Of a stretch of 64,000 nucleotides of DNA, positions 30,899-42,984 are shown piece by piece (within the stretch, counting starts at the first letter, position 1; every line of letters starts with the position of its first letter). Source of the DNA: Azolla caroliniana (Eukaryota > Polypodiophyta); contig JBHGNT010000006.1 in NCBI GenBank assembly GCA_043228905.1, positions 19,158,001-19,222,000 of the forward strand, given 5' to 3'. The position numbers were made by a program, and so were the translations under genes. Below the pieces are notes generated by a model that was not told the origin of the DNA, ran no database searches, and worked only from the letters and a program-made list of their open reading frames with translations.

Positions 30899-33822
30899 AT
30901 GTCTCGCATCTATGTTGGAAACCTTGATCCTCGGTCCTCTGAACGAGATCTCGAAGATGAATTCAGACAGTATGGAGTCCTACGCAGGTAGGTATCCGCC
31001 TCCTTCTCGTTCTTGTTGAAATACCTATTTACGGTGTCACGAATTGTCTTAAAACCTGCTCTGCTTCTGTGTTTTTTTTTTCTCTTCGTCCGAGGTCCAT
31101 TTGTGTTGTCATGAAACCTGTCTGGCACCTGTTTTGTCCTTGTTTCCATATGTACATATATGTGGTCTAATTGATTATCTGAATCCCTATTTTGTGATGT
31201 ATATGTCATGTAGTGAGTTCTGAAGGAATCTGCTCTGCTTGGTTTATCCTTCCTCTTCAGCAAGATTCTGTCTGATTTTAAGCTATCTCTATGGGATAGT
31301 TAGCTCCTCTTTTTGTTCTCTTTTCTCGCCTCGAAACTAGTTTTAGAAGCAAAGTATATAATCATTGTATTGGACGATCTATATGTGGTGCACTGAACTG
31401 TGCTGTGCATCTTTTTGTCCTCCTTTTTCGTTTTAGCTCATCTACCTGTTCCTTGATATGCTTCTGCAGATATCTTTGAAACTTAAGCAAGCTGTCTGTA
31501 AAGTCAAGTGTTTGATCAAGATCTACATGTGTTCCAGTGAATGATATTTAGAGCTCTTTTGTTCACTTCAATTTTCCGTGCATGTCTCCCATATTTCCAG
31601 TGATGCAAGATAAGCATAGTATTTTTTTAATTCATTCCATACAGTAATGGACGATAACTGATGATGGTGCAGGAAAATCTACATATAGTTGTAGTGAATG
31701 TTCCCTTTTGTGATGCAAGCTCTTTTGCTTCTGTTTCTTGTTCTTCTTGCAATGTTCTTTTAGTTCTTTGCCCCTTCTTATTTATTACAATATTTCATGT
31801 ATATCTTCGGGCTATTATCAAGTTCCCATTGGTGCGTTAGACATCTGAGAAATACAATATTTTGTGTAAAGTGAATGATAACTAGGTGAATAGTTAAAAA
31901 TCACGGTTCAATTAGAAATGTAAAGTGCGATGCAGAAACTTAGATGAATTGTATATTATCAGCAAAAATTGTGGTGGTTATTTCATTTATAAGCACTCAA
32001 ACCAGCAGAATCATTAATATTCAAGCATGGTCTCTGATCAAACATAGTTTATACAACCTTTTGGATATGATATCATCAGGGAAGGATTCTGTTTTGCATA
32101 ATTAAGAATGGAAGGAATTGCAGTAGCCTGTGGTCTCAGAGTGTCCATCTTTGCAATAATAACCTTCATACAACCTATCAAAAACACCTGTGTAAGCAAC
32201 TAAAACAGTGAAGGTGTTAAGATAATATGACCAATTTTCCTTTTTCACAGCAGTTGAGTAATGAATTCCGTGGAGAATAATTAGGAAGTGGAAGAAATAG
32301 TGGTACAGTGATTCACTCACTGTTTCTTGATTTGGTTACTTGTAATTCTAAAATTAGTCCACTTCCAATTTGCAGTGTATGGGTTGCTAGGAAGCCCCCA
32401 GGATTTGCGTTTGTGGAGTTTGAGGATCGCAGAGATGCCACCGATGCTGTTCGAGCTTTGAATGGTACTGAGATTCTATTTGGCTATTGGAGATTTGTTT
32501 TAACTCGTTATGTTCTGACTTCTCAAGGACGAAGCATTCATATTGCACTACAATAATGGAGTCTTATTAAGTTTTGTGGAATCCAGATATGTATTAACCT
32601 GTTTTTCGTGGCTTCTTTAAGGATGAAGTGCACTGATTGTGTTTCAAGTCTTGTTAATTTTTTCAGGGAAAAATGGGTGGAGAGTGGAGATTTCTCGCAG
32701 TTCTGGTGGAGGTGGAGGAGGGGGTGCCCCTCGAGGTGGTAGTCGTGGAGGAGATGATATGAAATGTTATGAATGTGGAGAATCTGGCCACTTTGCAAGG
32801 GAATGCAGACTAAGGATAGGGCCCTCAGGTCTTGGTAGTGGAATTCGAGCACGAAGTCGCAGTCCCCGTTATCGTCGAAGCCCAAGTTACGGACGGAGGT
32901 ACTGAAAACATGTGTTTTTAGGTAGTATCAATCTATGGAACATCACTAAGAGAAAAACTTTGTAATAATACGCCTGAATAGCCTAAATCTTTGCTTTTTC
33001 CCAAGATTCTCATCAAAGCCCCAAAAGAGGGTTTAGGGTTTAGGCCATATAATTGCTCAAATGGTGCATTTAATGGAGAACCAAGGACATGAAATGAGTA
33101 TATAATTGATTAAATAGTGTATATAATTGCTTGAGGAGTTAGCCAAGTCATTTGGGAGAAAACCTCGAGCATTTCAGATTTTTTTTCTGTCAGCAATCAC
33201 AGTGCGAAGTAATAACTAAATGAATAATGTATCTGCTTGTGGCACAGTGGTGCAAGTCCTAGGAGGAGGAGCCCTCGTGGTTATGGATCTAGAAGGAGTC
33301 GTTCACCTGTACGAGGAAGAGGAGGTTACTCTCCTTTGAGAGAACGAAGCTTCAGTCGATCACCCCCTCCATTCCGACCAAGTTATAAAACTTCTCCTCT
33401 TGCCAATGGGTATGGTATACATATATCATGATTTCAAATTTCATTAAAATGGTTTATTAGTATCGAATTTACAAATATCTCCGAGTTTTGGCCATTATTT
33501 CTATTATTTCTCCAATTTCCCTTGGTCACCACTTAAACAGAGAAAGGAATTATGGATTCTCCATATGATTGTTCGAATATCACATAAAAAGAATGAATTG
33601 ACCATATAATTGTTCAAATACCCCGCTTTTCTCTTTTGGGGGTGTTTACCAAGGGCATTTGGGGAAAGAATGAAAACATTGGTATTTGATGAAGTAAAGA
33701 AAAACTAGGGTATTGCAGAAGTTCTCTCCAAATCTATCATGGTTATAATTGTATATGCTTGTTTTGTCATCAGGAGTCCTCCAGTAAAGGGGCGCCGCTA
33801 TGAGAGAAGTATCAGTCCTTGA
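30899..33822 (+). CDS. RSZ22: RSZ-type SR splicing factor (RSZ21/RSZ22-like), 206 aa
   Basis: Exons 30899-30987, 32376-32464, 32667-32898, 33248-33409 and 33774-33822 join in frame with GT/AG at every intron. The protein starts [20 protein letters not shown] (RRM, residues 1-70, RNP2 IYVGNL and RNP1-like GFAFVEF). A Gly-rich hinge, one CCHC knuckle [14 protein letters not shown] (93-106) and an Arg/Ser-rich tail with [15 protein letters not shown] and [12 protein letters not shown] follow. This order and length match plant RSZ proteins, homologues of human SRSF7 (9G8), which act in the nucleus in splice-site choice. Intron 1 is long (1.39 kb). Retention of any intron quickly brings an in-frame stop. 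Exon calls are from sequence alone; the paralogue cannot be fixed. Confidence 0.93.
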
Positions 33823-36800
33823 TTTGAGAGCACTTATCAGCAGTTATTATGAGCATAAAGAACACTCTGATTATATATCACCCACATATGAAATGTTAGT
33901 ACAAAGCTTTTGTGGACATGACTTGTTGGAACTCAAATTTAGATGTCAGGGGCATCAAACTGTTAAATTTATCTTCAGATCTCTCTGGGCTACAGTTTCG
34001 TTATCCTTCAGCGGAAGGCAGAATACTAAAAGCTTAAAGAGAGGGGATGGATAAGTTTTTCTGCTCTGTTCATTTGGTTTTTGAGACTTACTGAACATAA
34101 GCTATGTCTGATTCACTCTTATAGTTTATTCTTTGTTTAGACTGTAGCGTTGTAGAAAGATTATTAACAAGCACAAACTTATTTAGGATTTTTGTTTTGT
34201 TATGAGGTGTTCTTCTACCATGGATCGGTGCCTTGCGAAATTCTGCTTCTAAATTGGTTTTATGATTCTGCATCACCTTCCTCATCGTTGATGCTCGTAG
34301 AAGAGAATTAATCTGCAAACTCTGCTATCTGCTCAGTGTCATCTTCATTCTTCATTAACTGCACAAAAATCTTCAGATGCACACTCTTCAAAAGGGTGAA
34401 CAATCCCTTCGGCTTCTTTGCTTGCTAACATTCTTTAGAAGAAGGGATTCTTATGCGCAAACAAACTTTTCCTTCACAGATATATCCTTAAATTGGTTTT
34501 AAACCATTGAATTGTCATCATTGGTACTGGTAGAAGATGGTAAATCTACTCCAAATTCTTCTACCTTCATTCGCTTCACTAACTGTTCGTGGAAATCTAC
34601 TTTTCAAAGGGAATACTTCAGAGGCTCATTCCTCTTGAAAGATTCTTGAGACCTTGCATATGTCCTGTGAAGATGATATATGCACATATTTTCATACGGT
34701 TGCTTTGTTTCTCGTAGATTTCTTGAAAAGGAAAATACTGTTCATTTCCACAAACGTCTCCTGGTCTCCTCTTTGCAGATAAGTCAGCATCTCGTAGATC
34801 TTTTGGAGATGTCTTCTTTTCACGAATATTTTCTGAAATATATCTGAAATTGCTTTTAAAACATTATCTCCAGCCTTATCTTACTCATCATTGCCCATAG
34901 AGAAGAGTTAACCTGCTGCTGTTCATTTTTCACTCTTCGACTATTCAAAGTCTCCAGATTCGTAAAGAGGTCATCTTTTTGAGCCTAAACTCCCAAGACC
35001 TAATTTGCTTATATTTATTTGCATGCGGCTGATATGCATTGCTTGATCTACGCCATCATTCTGCTACTTGTAGAAGACAGTTGGTTTGTTTCAAATTCTG
35101 CAGTCTTCATCATTAACTAGTTGAGAAGGCCCTGAAACCCTCTTAAAAGGGGAGCATGTCTCCTTTGCAGATATATGTATTCTGTGAACAACAAACTGCC
35201 TATGTGCATGTGTGTGTTTATTGATAATACAATTGCAGATATGTCTCCTTAATTGGTTTTTAAGGTTAACTGCATCTTGGTCCTAACCTTATCTGCATCA
35301 TTGTTGCTACGTCATGGAAGATGATCAGCCTCGAATGCTGATGATTGCTATCTTCATTTCTGTTTACCTTTCCAAATGTCTCTTAGGCACACCCTCCAAA
35401 GTGTTATATTTATTTTGAGGTTGATATGTTTTAAAAGATGGGGACATATCTATCTCTTGGTAATATGTTAATTGTATAGTGTTTAAAGGACATGACCTTA
35501 CTCTGTTTAAAACCTTACAAGCGTATTTTCAGCATTGACATAAGTCGGGCTTTAAAATGGAATTTATCCATCATTGTAGCCTAGTTTCATGGTGGATTTT
35601 GTTCATTGTTGTGGTGTAGCCTAATTTTGAAGATAGATTTTCATCATCAGCATAATGTAGTTTGAAAATAAAATTTGTCATCATTCGTTTAGCTTAGTTT
35701 CAAGAGGGAATATGGCGGTCATTTCCATACTGTAGTTACCTTGACAGAATTTGATCATCAGCAAAGCGTATATTGTGAATGTTCATTTATTATTGGCATA
35801 GCTTAGTCTCGAATGGAATTTATTCATCATTTCTATAGAATTTGTTCAAGCATTGGCGCAAGATGAGATGTAAATTGTCAACTTGATGGGATTTATTGTC
35901 ATTGGTGTAAGGGTTTAGGGTTGTTGCAAGCAATAATTTATTAATCATCAGCATAGTTTTAACTACATACAATTCTAGCTTACCCTTCACCATCTCCTAG
36001 CTGAGATAATTGTATTATTGTAACTGAAATGAATTATGGAATTATGGCAAGGTCGATGTACTTCTCTAAAGATATTCATCGCCATCTGAAATGAAGAAGA
36101 GTATTGCTAAATTTCTTGTTGTTGGCAAGGCGTATGGTTCCAAGTGAGTAACTTCACCAAGGTGTGAATCAATTTGGGGAAATAACTTTTTTTTGCAAGG
36201 TGAAGAAATTGTTTGTGTTGCAATAATGTTTTGAACAATAAGTTGCCAAAACACTTGACCAAATATTGTTGCCATTGTAGCAATATTGATGGAGGTATGA
36301 AATCTGATGCCATTCTCTTAGCACCACTTAATGTTTCTTTTTGCACCTCAATGCTTTATCTTGCTACCATCCTAATGAAGATGTTTGGAATTTTGGAGTT
36401 TCATTGACTATGAAAGTGAAGTCCAATTCCTCTTTGATACAGATAGACAATGAATGCATTTAGACTCACACTTCCTTCATTAGAAAATTTATTCTACAAA
36501 ATGCCGAAATTTATTTTCCCATATATTTATTAGCTCAAACAATACACTCATAATTATGTCATTCTCAAATATAATCCTTTGGAACTATGCAAAATATGTC
36601 TCGAATTAACAATCATTAAAAAGGATGTGTATGAAGTCATGACTGTATTGCAAAAATAATCGTAAGAAAATATTTAACATGATTGTATTGTAAAAAACAT
36701 TTAACTATTCTATAATGCTGCCCTATTGAAAATAAAATTTGACCTTCCAATCATAATAGTGCAAACTTTCCTTGGACATTCTTATTTCTCTTTTTTGTCA

Positions 36801-37937
36801 ATAAAAGAGAACAAACCACCCACCATTAATGAAAAGGGAATACACTTTCATTACCATTCTTGGTGAAAGCACAAAGTACATTATAAAATCCACGAGTATT
36901 CTTGTAAACTATATTGCATCACTTTGTGTTGGCATTGAATATAGTTCATTTGTGTTTATAAAGTTGATGTATAGGAGGATACTTGAACCAATGAGTACGA
37001 AACAATAACCATGTTCTTGGAAACTATAAAGCACCACTCGGGTACACATATTGAACATAGTTTATTTGTGTTCATTAAGTTGATGTATATGATATTTGAG
37101 CTAATGAGTATGAAACATACAAATAAATCCTCGAATTGCATTCAAATAGTTTACAACAATTATTTGTGCAAAGGAAATGGCAGGAGAGTTATATAGAAAC
37201 AAGATTATATTAATTTGAAATGTTATGCTACCAAGAAATCATAAAGGTGGATAAAGAGAAAGCTTGGGTGGCAACCCCTTGCAAGAATAATGCATGTTTA
37301 AGCTCACACAAAGGCCCACATGATCCGTGTGCAAGCAAGTCATGTTTTGGTCCTACGATTGGATTGCCCCTTAATGGACAATAGTGAACACCATCTCTAT
37401 CTCTCTCTAAGGAAACAATATGATTGGAGATGTACAATTGTACAAGGTGGCATGATACTACTTGGTGGGCCTTTGAACTTGGAATAAAAATCAACAAATG
37501 GTTTATTGAAAAGGAACAACACGTTTTCAAAGAGGAAGGAAAATGTGTTAATTCTTGGCATAGGCAATGTACAACCCCAAGAGCAAGAGCCTCGCTGCCA
37601 ACCCAAATACTCTACATTTTTAGGTGATAAGAAGATATAGTGAGTTGAGGTTGAAGAAAACACGTCTACAAGCTGAAAGTATATCATATAGCTCAGAACC
37701 CCAAAGAAAGGTCTTTTATTCTAAATTGCGAAAATGTAAAGCGAGAGTTGGCTCATTCAATAACGTTAACAAGAAGAAAAACCTATACTCGACAACTCTA
37801 AACCCTAATGCAGGAGGAATTACGAATTGGTGAGCATGAGGCACAACACATCATAGTGGGCAAGGACAAACGTAGGAATATAGGAAATTATGCTCTTTGC
37901 CATGAGAGAGGGCACATGCAATGTGTTTCGTTGGTAA

Positions 37938-37940
<3 letters not shown>
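33823..37940. other. RSZ 3' UTR and intergenic DNA with degenerate repeats
   Basis: No coding gene is supported. 34190-35350 holds several diverged copies of a unit of a few hundred bases ('agatat.tcct.aaattggttttaa', 'tcatcattg.tg.t..tagaagatg'). 35520-35960 holds about seven degenerate units of roughly 60 bp ('tagcttagtttcgaa.ggaattt.tcatcatt'). The rest shows nothing recognisable. Confidence 0.5.
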
Positions 37941-38005
<65 letters not shown>

Positions 38006-38009
38006 AAGA

Positions 38010-38072
38010 TGGATATAACTCAGTTGGTAAGGTTGCCCAATGGAGACTAGGTGATTATGGGTTCAACCCCTA
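38010..38072 (+). repeat. tRNA-like (SINE head) module, plus strand
   Basis: An A-box-like TAACTCAGTTGGTAAGG is followed about 45 nt later by a B-box-like GGGTTCAACCCC. This is the arrangement of a tRNA-derived Pol III promoter, but anticodon and acceptor arms are not convincing, so a SINE head is more likely than a tRNA gene. Confidence 0.55.
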
Positions 38073-38139
38073 CATTCCACAGTGGATCTAGTGAATTAAG
38101 AGATATATATGAAGTATATAATAGAGAGGTGAGAAAAAT

Positions 38140-38196
38140 TGGGTTTCAAACCCAAGATGCAATGCTTGTAGTGTTAACAACTTATCACTAGGTTAA
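38140..38196 (-). repeat. tRNA-like (SINE head) module, minus strand
   Basis: On the minus strand AACCTAGTGATAAG is followed by GGGTTTGAAACCC. It faces the module at 38010-38072, from which it is about 70 bp away. Confidence 0.45.
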
Positions 38197-38256
38197 GTAA
38201 TTACAATAAAGAGACAAAGAGAGAGATTCTATGTCGAATTTGGTCTTAGAAGACGT

Positions 38257-38291
<35 letters not shown>

Positions 38292-38518
38292 TAACCTCTT
38301 TAGAGGTCAAATATGAACTATGAGACTAAAAATATTACATTTCACATAATACATGATGTTCAAGAACTTTACCAATAAATGGTTGGGAGTGGAGAGTGCA
38401 CATTTTTGTGATTGTGAGAGAAATTCGTGTGTGCAAGGATTGGGTTTGGTCGAGAAGATGTGTGGAAAGGATAGTCTGAATGTGATGAAAGGCAGAGAGA
38501 ACATTTTGATCAAGAGTG

Positions 38519-38579
<61 letters not shown>

Positions 38580-38650
38580 ACCATGTAGTTAGTGGGTGAC
38601 CATACTCTATTCTCTATTGTGACACCCATTGGAAGTAGTGTTTTTTTCAC

Positions 38651-38698
<48 letters not shown>

Positions 38699-39328
38699 AC
38701 ATATGTATGTATGTAGATACATACATTATATATGTATGTATGCAGTCCTCTAGAAGGAGAGGCATGGAATGGTGGAGGAACATTATTTCCTTTCATTTAT
38801 GTACATAATTTGAAAAACCTAAACATGTTACATATACATACATACATATTTGATGTGTGTTTGTTTGTGTATTGACTTACTAAACTCAGATAGAGGCAGA
38901 GGCAGAGGCAGAGGCAGAGGCAGAGGAGGGGTTTAATCCAATCCCTCCCCTGCCCCTTCTCCACCCAGAAACAGAGTCTTCTCTCTCTCTCTCTCTCTCT
39001 CATAGACCTCCCTCCCTCCTTGGCCCAAAATCATGCAATCAATCTGTATCTTCTCCCACACACCTCATTGATCTGTCTGTGTAACAAGCCTCTTATGATA
39101 CATACAGTCTGAGTGAGGATTTTAAGAAACAAAACAAAGCCACCCACCTCCCCTCCATCCATCCATCCATCCATCCATCCATCCATCTTATGAAATCAAT
39201 GCTCTTCAGCCTCAAATCAATCTAAATAAATCCATCTTTCCCTTTTATCACCACCGCCCCATCCCCCACGACCAAAAATCGAATTGAAACCCTAAAAAGA
39301 AGAAAGAAGAGAGGAAGAATTGCCATCA

Positions 39329-42300
39329 ATGGAGTGTCCTTCTAATGAATTGCCCCAGTCTTTGCTTGAAGCTTTGCCCTCTGATCCCTATGATCAACTT
39401 GAAGTGGCATGCAAGATCACTTCCATGGCGGTCACCGCGCGCGTCGGGAAGCTCGAGGCGGAGGCCAAATACCTCCAGAGGCTTGTCGCTGACAAGGAGC
39501 TCCTCGTTTCTGACCTCCAAGTACGCGTCGGAGAGCTCCAGCAAGCTCTGAAAGATTCCTCAGCCCAACTCTCTCATGCTCTCCAGGAACAGGTATTTAC
39601 AAAGAGTTCATTTTTCTCATTCCTCTTCCTGTTTTGATTGTTCACACTTTTAGGGTTTCTTTCAAGTTTAGTCCAGTATCTCTCTCTCTCTCTGTCTCTC
39701 TCATCCTCTCCATGAATACATTATCATTATTCGTTTGGGTTTTTCTATTTTTCTTCTGTTTCTCGTTTTAGGGTTTCAATAGTCTGTCTGTCTGGCATGC
39801 TCTCCATGAATATAGTTTTGTTAATTTTCGTTGTGTATTATTTATATATTTTCCTCATCATGATCTTCTATTTAGGGTTCTCAATGGATATGAAGGATTT
39901 CAATTTCATTTTTTTCCGATTAGATTTCTGATGCCCTGCATGAACCTTCATTTTGCTTTTGCCTCTCTTTTTATGTCTTTCTGATTCAAAAAAATAATTT
40001 TGATAGCTATTCTCAGGCGTTATATGAGTTGATATTTTCCTTCCCTTTTCTTCTACCCAAAACATTGCAAAGCTTGTTGATTTTCAACTCATCATGATCT
40101 GCATAGGGCCATTAAGTCATATTACTGTATATTTTGCCCATAGTTTTCTCATCATCATCATCATCTATTTAGGGTTTTAAATCATAATCCTGTAAATAGT
40201 CTTTATTTTTTTCTTGTGATCTGTCTGAAGAGTTAACAAAGCAAACCATGCATTATATATTCTTGAAATGATCATTTTTCTCTTCTAAAGATAGAGTTTT
40301 CTTTAACTGAAGAAAGTATGGCTTCCCCGTTATTATCACTGTTTTTTTCCAAATGGCGTTGGTTGCTTTTCTATTTGTTTAATCTCATCATGATTTCTTC
40401 CCAACAACTTTTGGTAACATCAGGTTTAGGCTCAAGGTTAATCTGCATAGTACCGTATTTTTGCTCCTCAATTTCGAAGCATGTGAACAGAGTACCTAGA
40501 TCCACGGTACTTAGGTTCTCCATGAACACTATGTTATTATATTAGTCAGATCTTGAGGATCAGGTCAAAGAGTATCTATATGGATTGAGCATTGTCATTT
40601 GTTAAAAGAGGATTCTGGCATTACATTGATACGGAGATATCTATCCTATGCAAGTGTCTAGATGCTGCAAGTCTGAACTATGCATTCTCTATGAAACCCT
40701 AACCTGGCAGTGAAATTTGACATTGGCCTATTGAGAAGCTTATTAATGACTGTTTGAAATCTTGAGCAAATTGTTTATTTTTACTAAATCTTTTATGTTT
40801 TATATCCCCTCTTTCACAGCTCATGATATTTTGTACAGTTACAACTTCGTGGAGCATTAGCATCAATGTGTTACGATAAGGCACAAGTTTCATAATTATC
40901 AGTTCAAGTACTCTAGAATAATGTTCAATGAATAAATATTCTGTATTGGACTGTATGCATTTTGTTTCGGAACTTATATATAATTTGTTTTCAACATAGG
41001 CATCCTCTTTGTTAAGAAGTTCATAGAGATTGAATTTTCATCAATCAACTTATACGCAAGTTGTTTTCTGTATTAGCAACCTGTTTTTCAAGAACTTCAT
41101 TAGAGACTGTAAATGGTATGATTCCACCGAGTGACAGAGTATTGATAAAAATAGGAGGTGAAAGTTATAAACAATCTCTAGATACCAATCAGGAGAGCTT
41201 CCTCTTCATGCTTAAAATGATAGCAAATTCTGGAACAAATTACCACAAATTTATAGGAATCTATGAGAAAAGCTTATATGGATTTTGTAGGAATGAATTT
41301 CACCAAGAGATTAAGTATAGTCTCGAACAAACCATGCAATGACTCGAATAGGTACAATGTTACACTTTGTGAAAGCATGACGATGCTTGTTTTCTTGTTG
41401 ATAATCATTTTTATGGGTTTCTTAAGACAGATTCGATTTTACAGGCAAAACTCACATCTGAAAAGAACATGCTTGCATCCACTGTGAAGAAATTGAGTCG
41501 TGATGTTCTGAAGGTAATACTGGAAGAAATGAATGACGCATTAGAGTTCAGGTCAAACTTAAAATGAATAGTGTTTGTTGGTAAACTTTTCATCATGTCT
41601 CATTATGATTTTCTTGTATTTCAGCTGGAAAGCTTTAAGAAGACATTGATGCATTCTCTACAGGAAGAAGATGAGAATCACGCGGTAAGATGTTTTCTGA
41701 TTCTGAATAGTACTGGCGTTTGATCTGATTCTTGTAATTTGAATTTTGGCAATTCATATTTTATCAGCAGGAAATTAGTGATGACAAACAGTCAACTGAC
41801 AGACTTACTTCAGCAGATTCTTCATTTTCATCACTCACTCCTTCTCCAGGTTAGTTAATATAACCACCATTCTAATTCAATTGTTGACAGCAATGACTTT
41901 AATAATAACATGCGTGGAGGAAATTATAAGTTTAGTGCAATGTTATTCAGAAATCATATACAGGTTTCTTAATAGAGGATACATTTCTGTCCAAGTTATG
42001 AGATATCAATTATGAACAGATTCAGATGAAGGTTTATTACCTTTTGTTAAAATGAGTATTTTGAACACTGGTTTAATGACCTTGGTCAATTGATCCATAG
42101 AAGGGTTTTTGGAGAGGCAGGGGAGGGGCAATTATTAAAAGTTCTGTTTGATATGATGTGTGTAGATGGTGAAATCAACAGCAATGGTCGACAGTTCGCT
42201 TCGGCCTCTGCTAATCGTACTCCTGAGTTCACGCCTTCTGGTTCACCTAAGAGAACACCAATGACATTGCCGCCCCGGGGCAGATCAGCAGCAGTTTCTC

Positions 42301-42984
42301 CAACACTACAGGCAGTGAAAGGGCCTCTAAAGTGGCACTCGAGTAGTGATGGAAGACTGTCTCTGCCATCGTCAATGCCAACAAGCAAACATTCCACAGC
42401 ACCCAATTCACCACCAAAATCGGGGCCAAATTCAGGTCACTTCATTTATATAATTTACATATATGTGTGCATGTATGTGCATGCATATGTATACAGATAG
42501 TAAAAATGCTGAACAAGATTGTTGGAAATTTTGCTAATGTTTTATCACTGACTCTGTGTTCTTGATCAAATCTATTAGCTCGAACATCAAGAGTTGATGG
42601 CAAAGAGTTCTTCCGCCAAGCTAGGTGAGAGCTTACATAATATAACTGATTTGTTCGTACCTGTGCTTCTTGATTTTACTGAAAACAATGCATCTTTATA
42701 TCATTACCAAACTGATTTGTGTAGGAATCGTCTCTCTTATGAGCAGTTCAGTGCATTTCTCACTAACATCAAGGATCTAAATGCACATAAACAAAGCAGG
42801 GAGGTTAGGATCCAATATATGCTTGTTGAGTTTGTATAATGATTGTTCTGCTTCAAAAAACTGATGTTTCATTGTTAAACAGGAAGCTTTGAGAAAAGCA
42901 CGAGAGATTTTTGGCCCAGAAAATGAGGATATGTATTCTGCCTTCTATGGTTTGCTTCATCGTCAACTTCCTGGCCAAGGATAG
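39329..42984 (+). CDS. At4g15545-like coiled-coil protein, about 322 aa
   Basis: Eight exons: 39329-39592, 41445-41513, 41625-41684, 41771-41849, 42166-42435, 42579-42624, 42725-42803, 42883-42984; all splice sites GT/AG and phases agree. It starts MECPSNELPQSLLEALPSDP, then DPYDQLEVACKITSMAVTAR, a coiled coil of about 90 residues, a Ser/Pro/Thr-rich middle (TPEFTPSGSPKRTP) and the conserved C-terminal RTSRVDGKEFFRQARNRLSY and EQFSAFLTNIKDLNAHKQ. This matches the plant At4g15545/At1g16520 family. From memory these Arabidopsis proteins were reported as NAI2-interacting (ER-body) proteins; ER bodies are a Brassicales feature, so the role here is open. ATG 39329 is the first ATG of the frame; intron 1 is 1.85 kb. 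Confidence 0.9.

Larger units (their letters stand above)
37941..39001. repeat. Cluster of GA/CT microsatellites upstream of the At4g15545-like gene
   Basis: GA or CT runs lie at 37941-38003, 38260-38288, 38525-38578, 38655-38694 and 38979-39001, with an AGAGGC hexamer array at about 38889-38929 and, just downstream, a CATC run (39158-39187). Such GAGA tracts can bind BBR/BPC proteins in plants (known); function here is inference. Confidence 0.75.

Noticed and set aside
38010-38072. A genuine tRNA gene
   Set aside because: A- and B-box-like words are present but the acceptor and anticodon arms do not fold convincingly.
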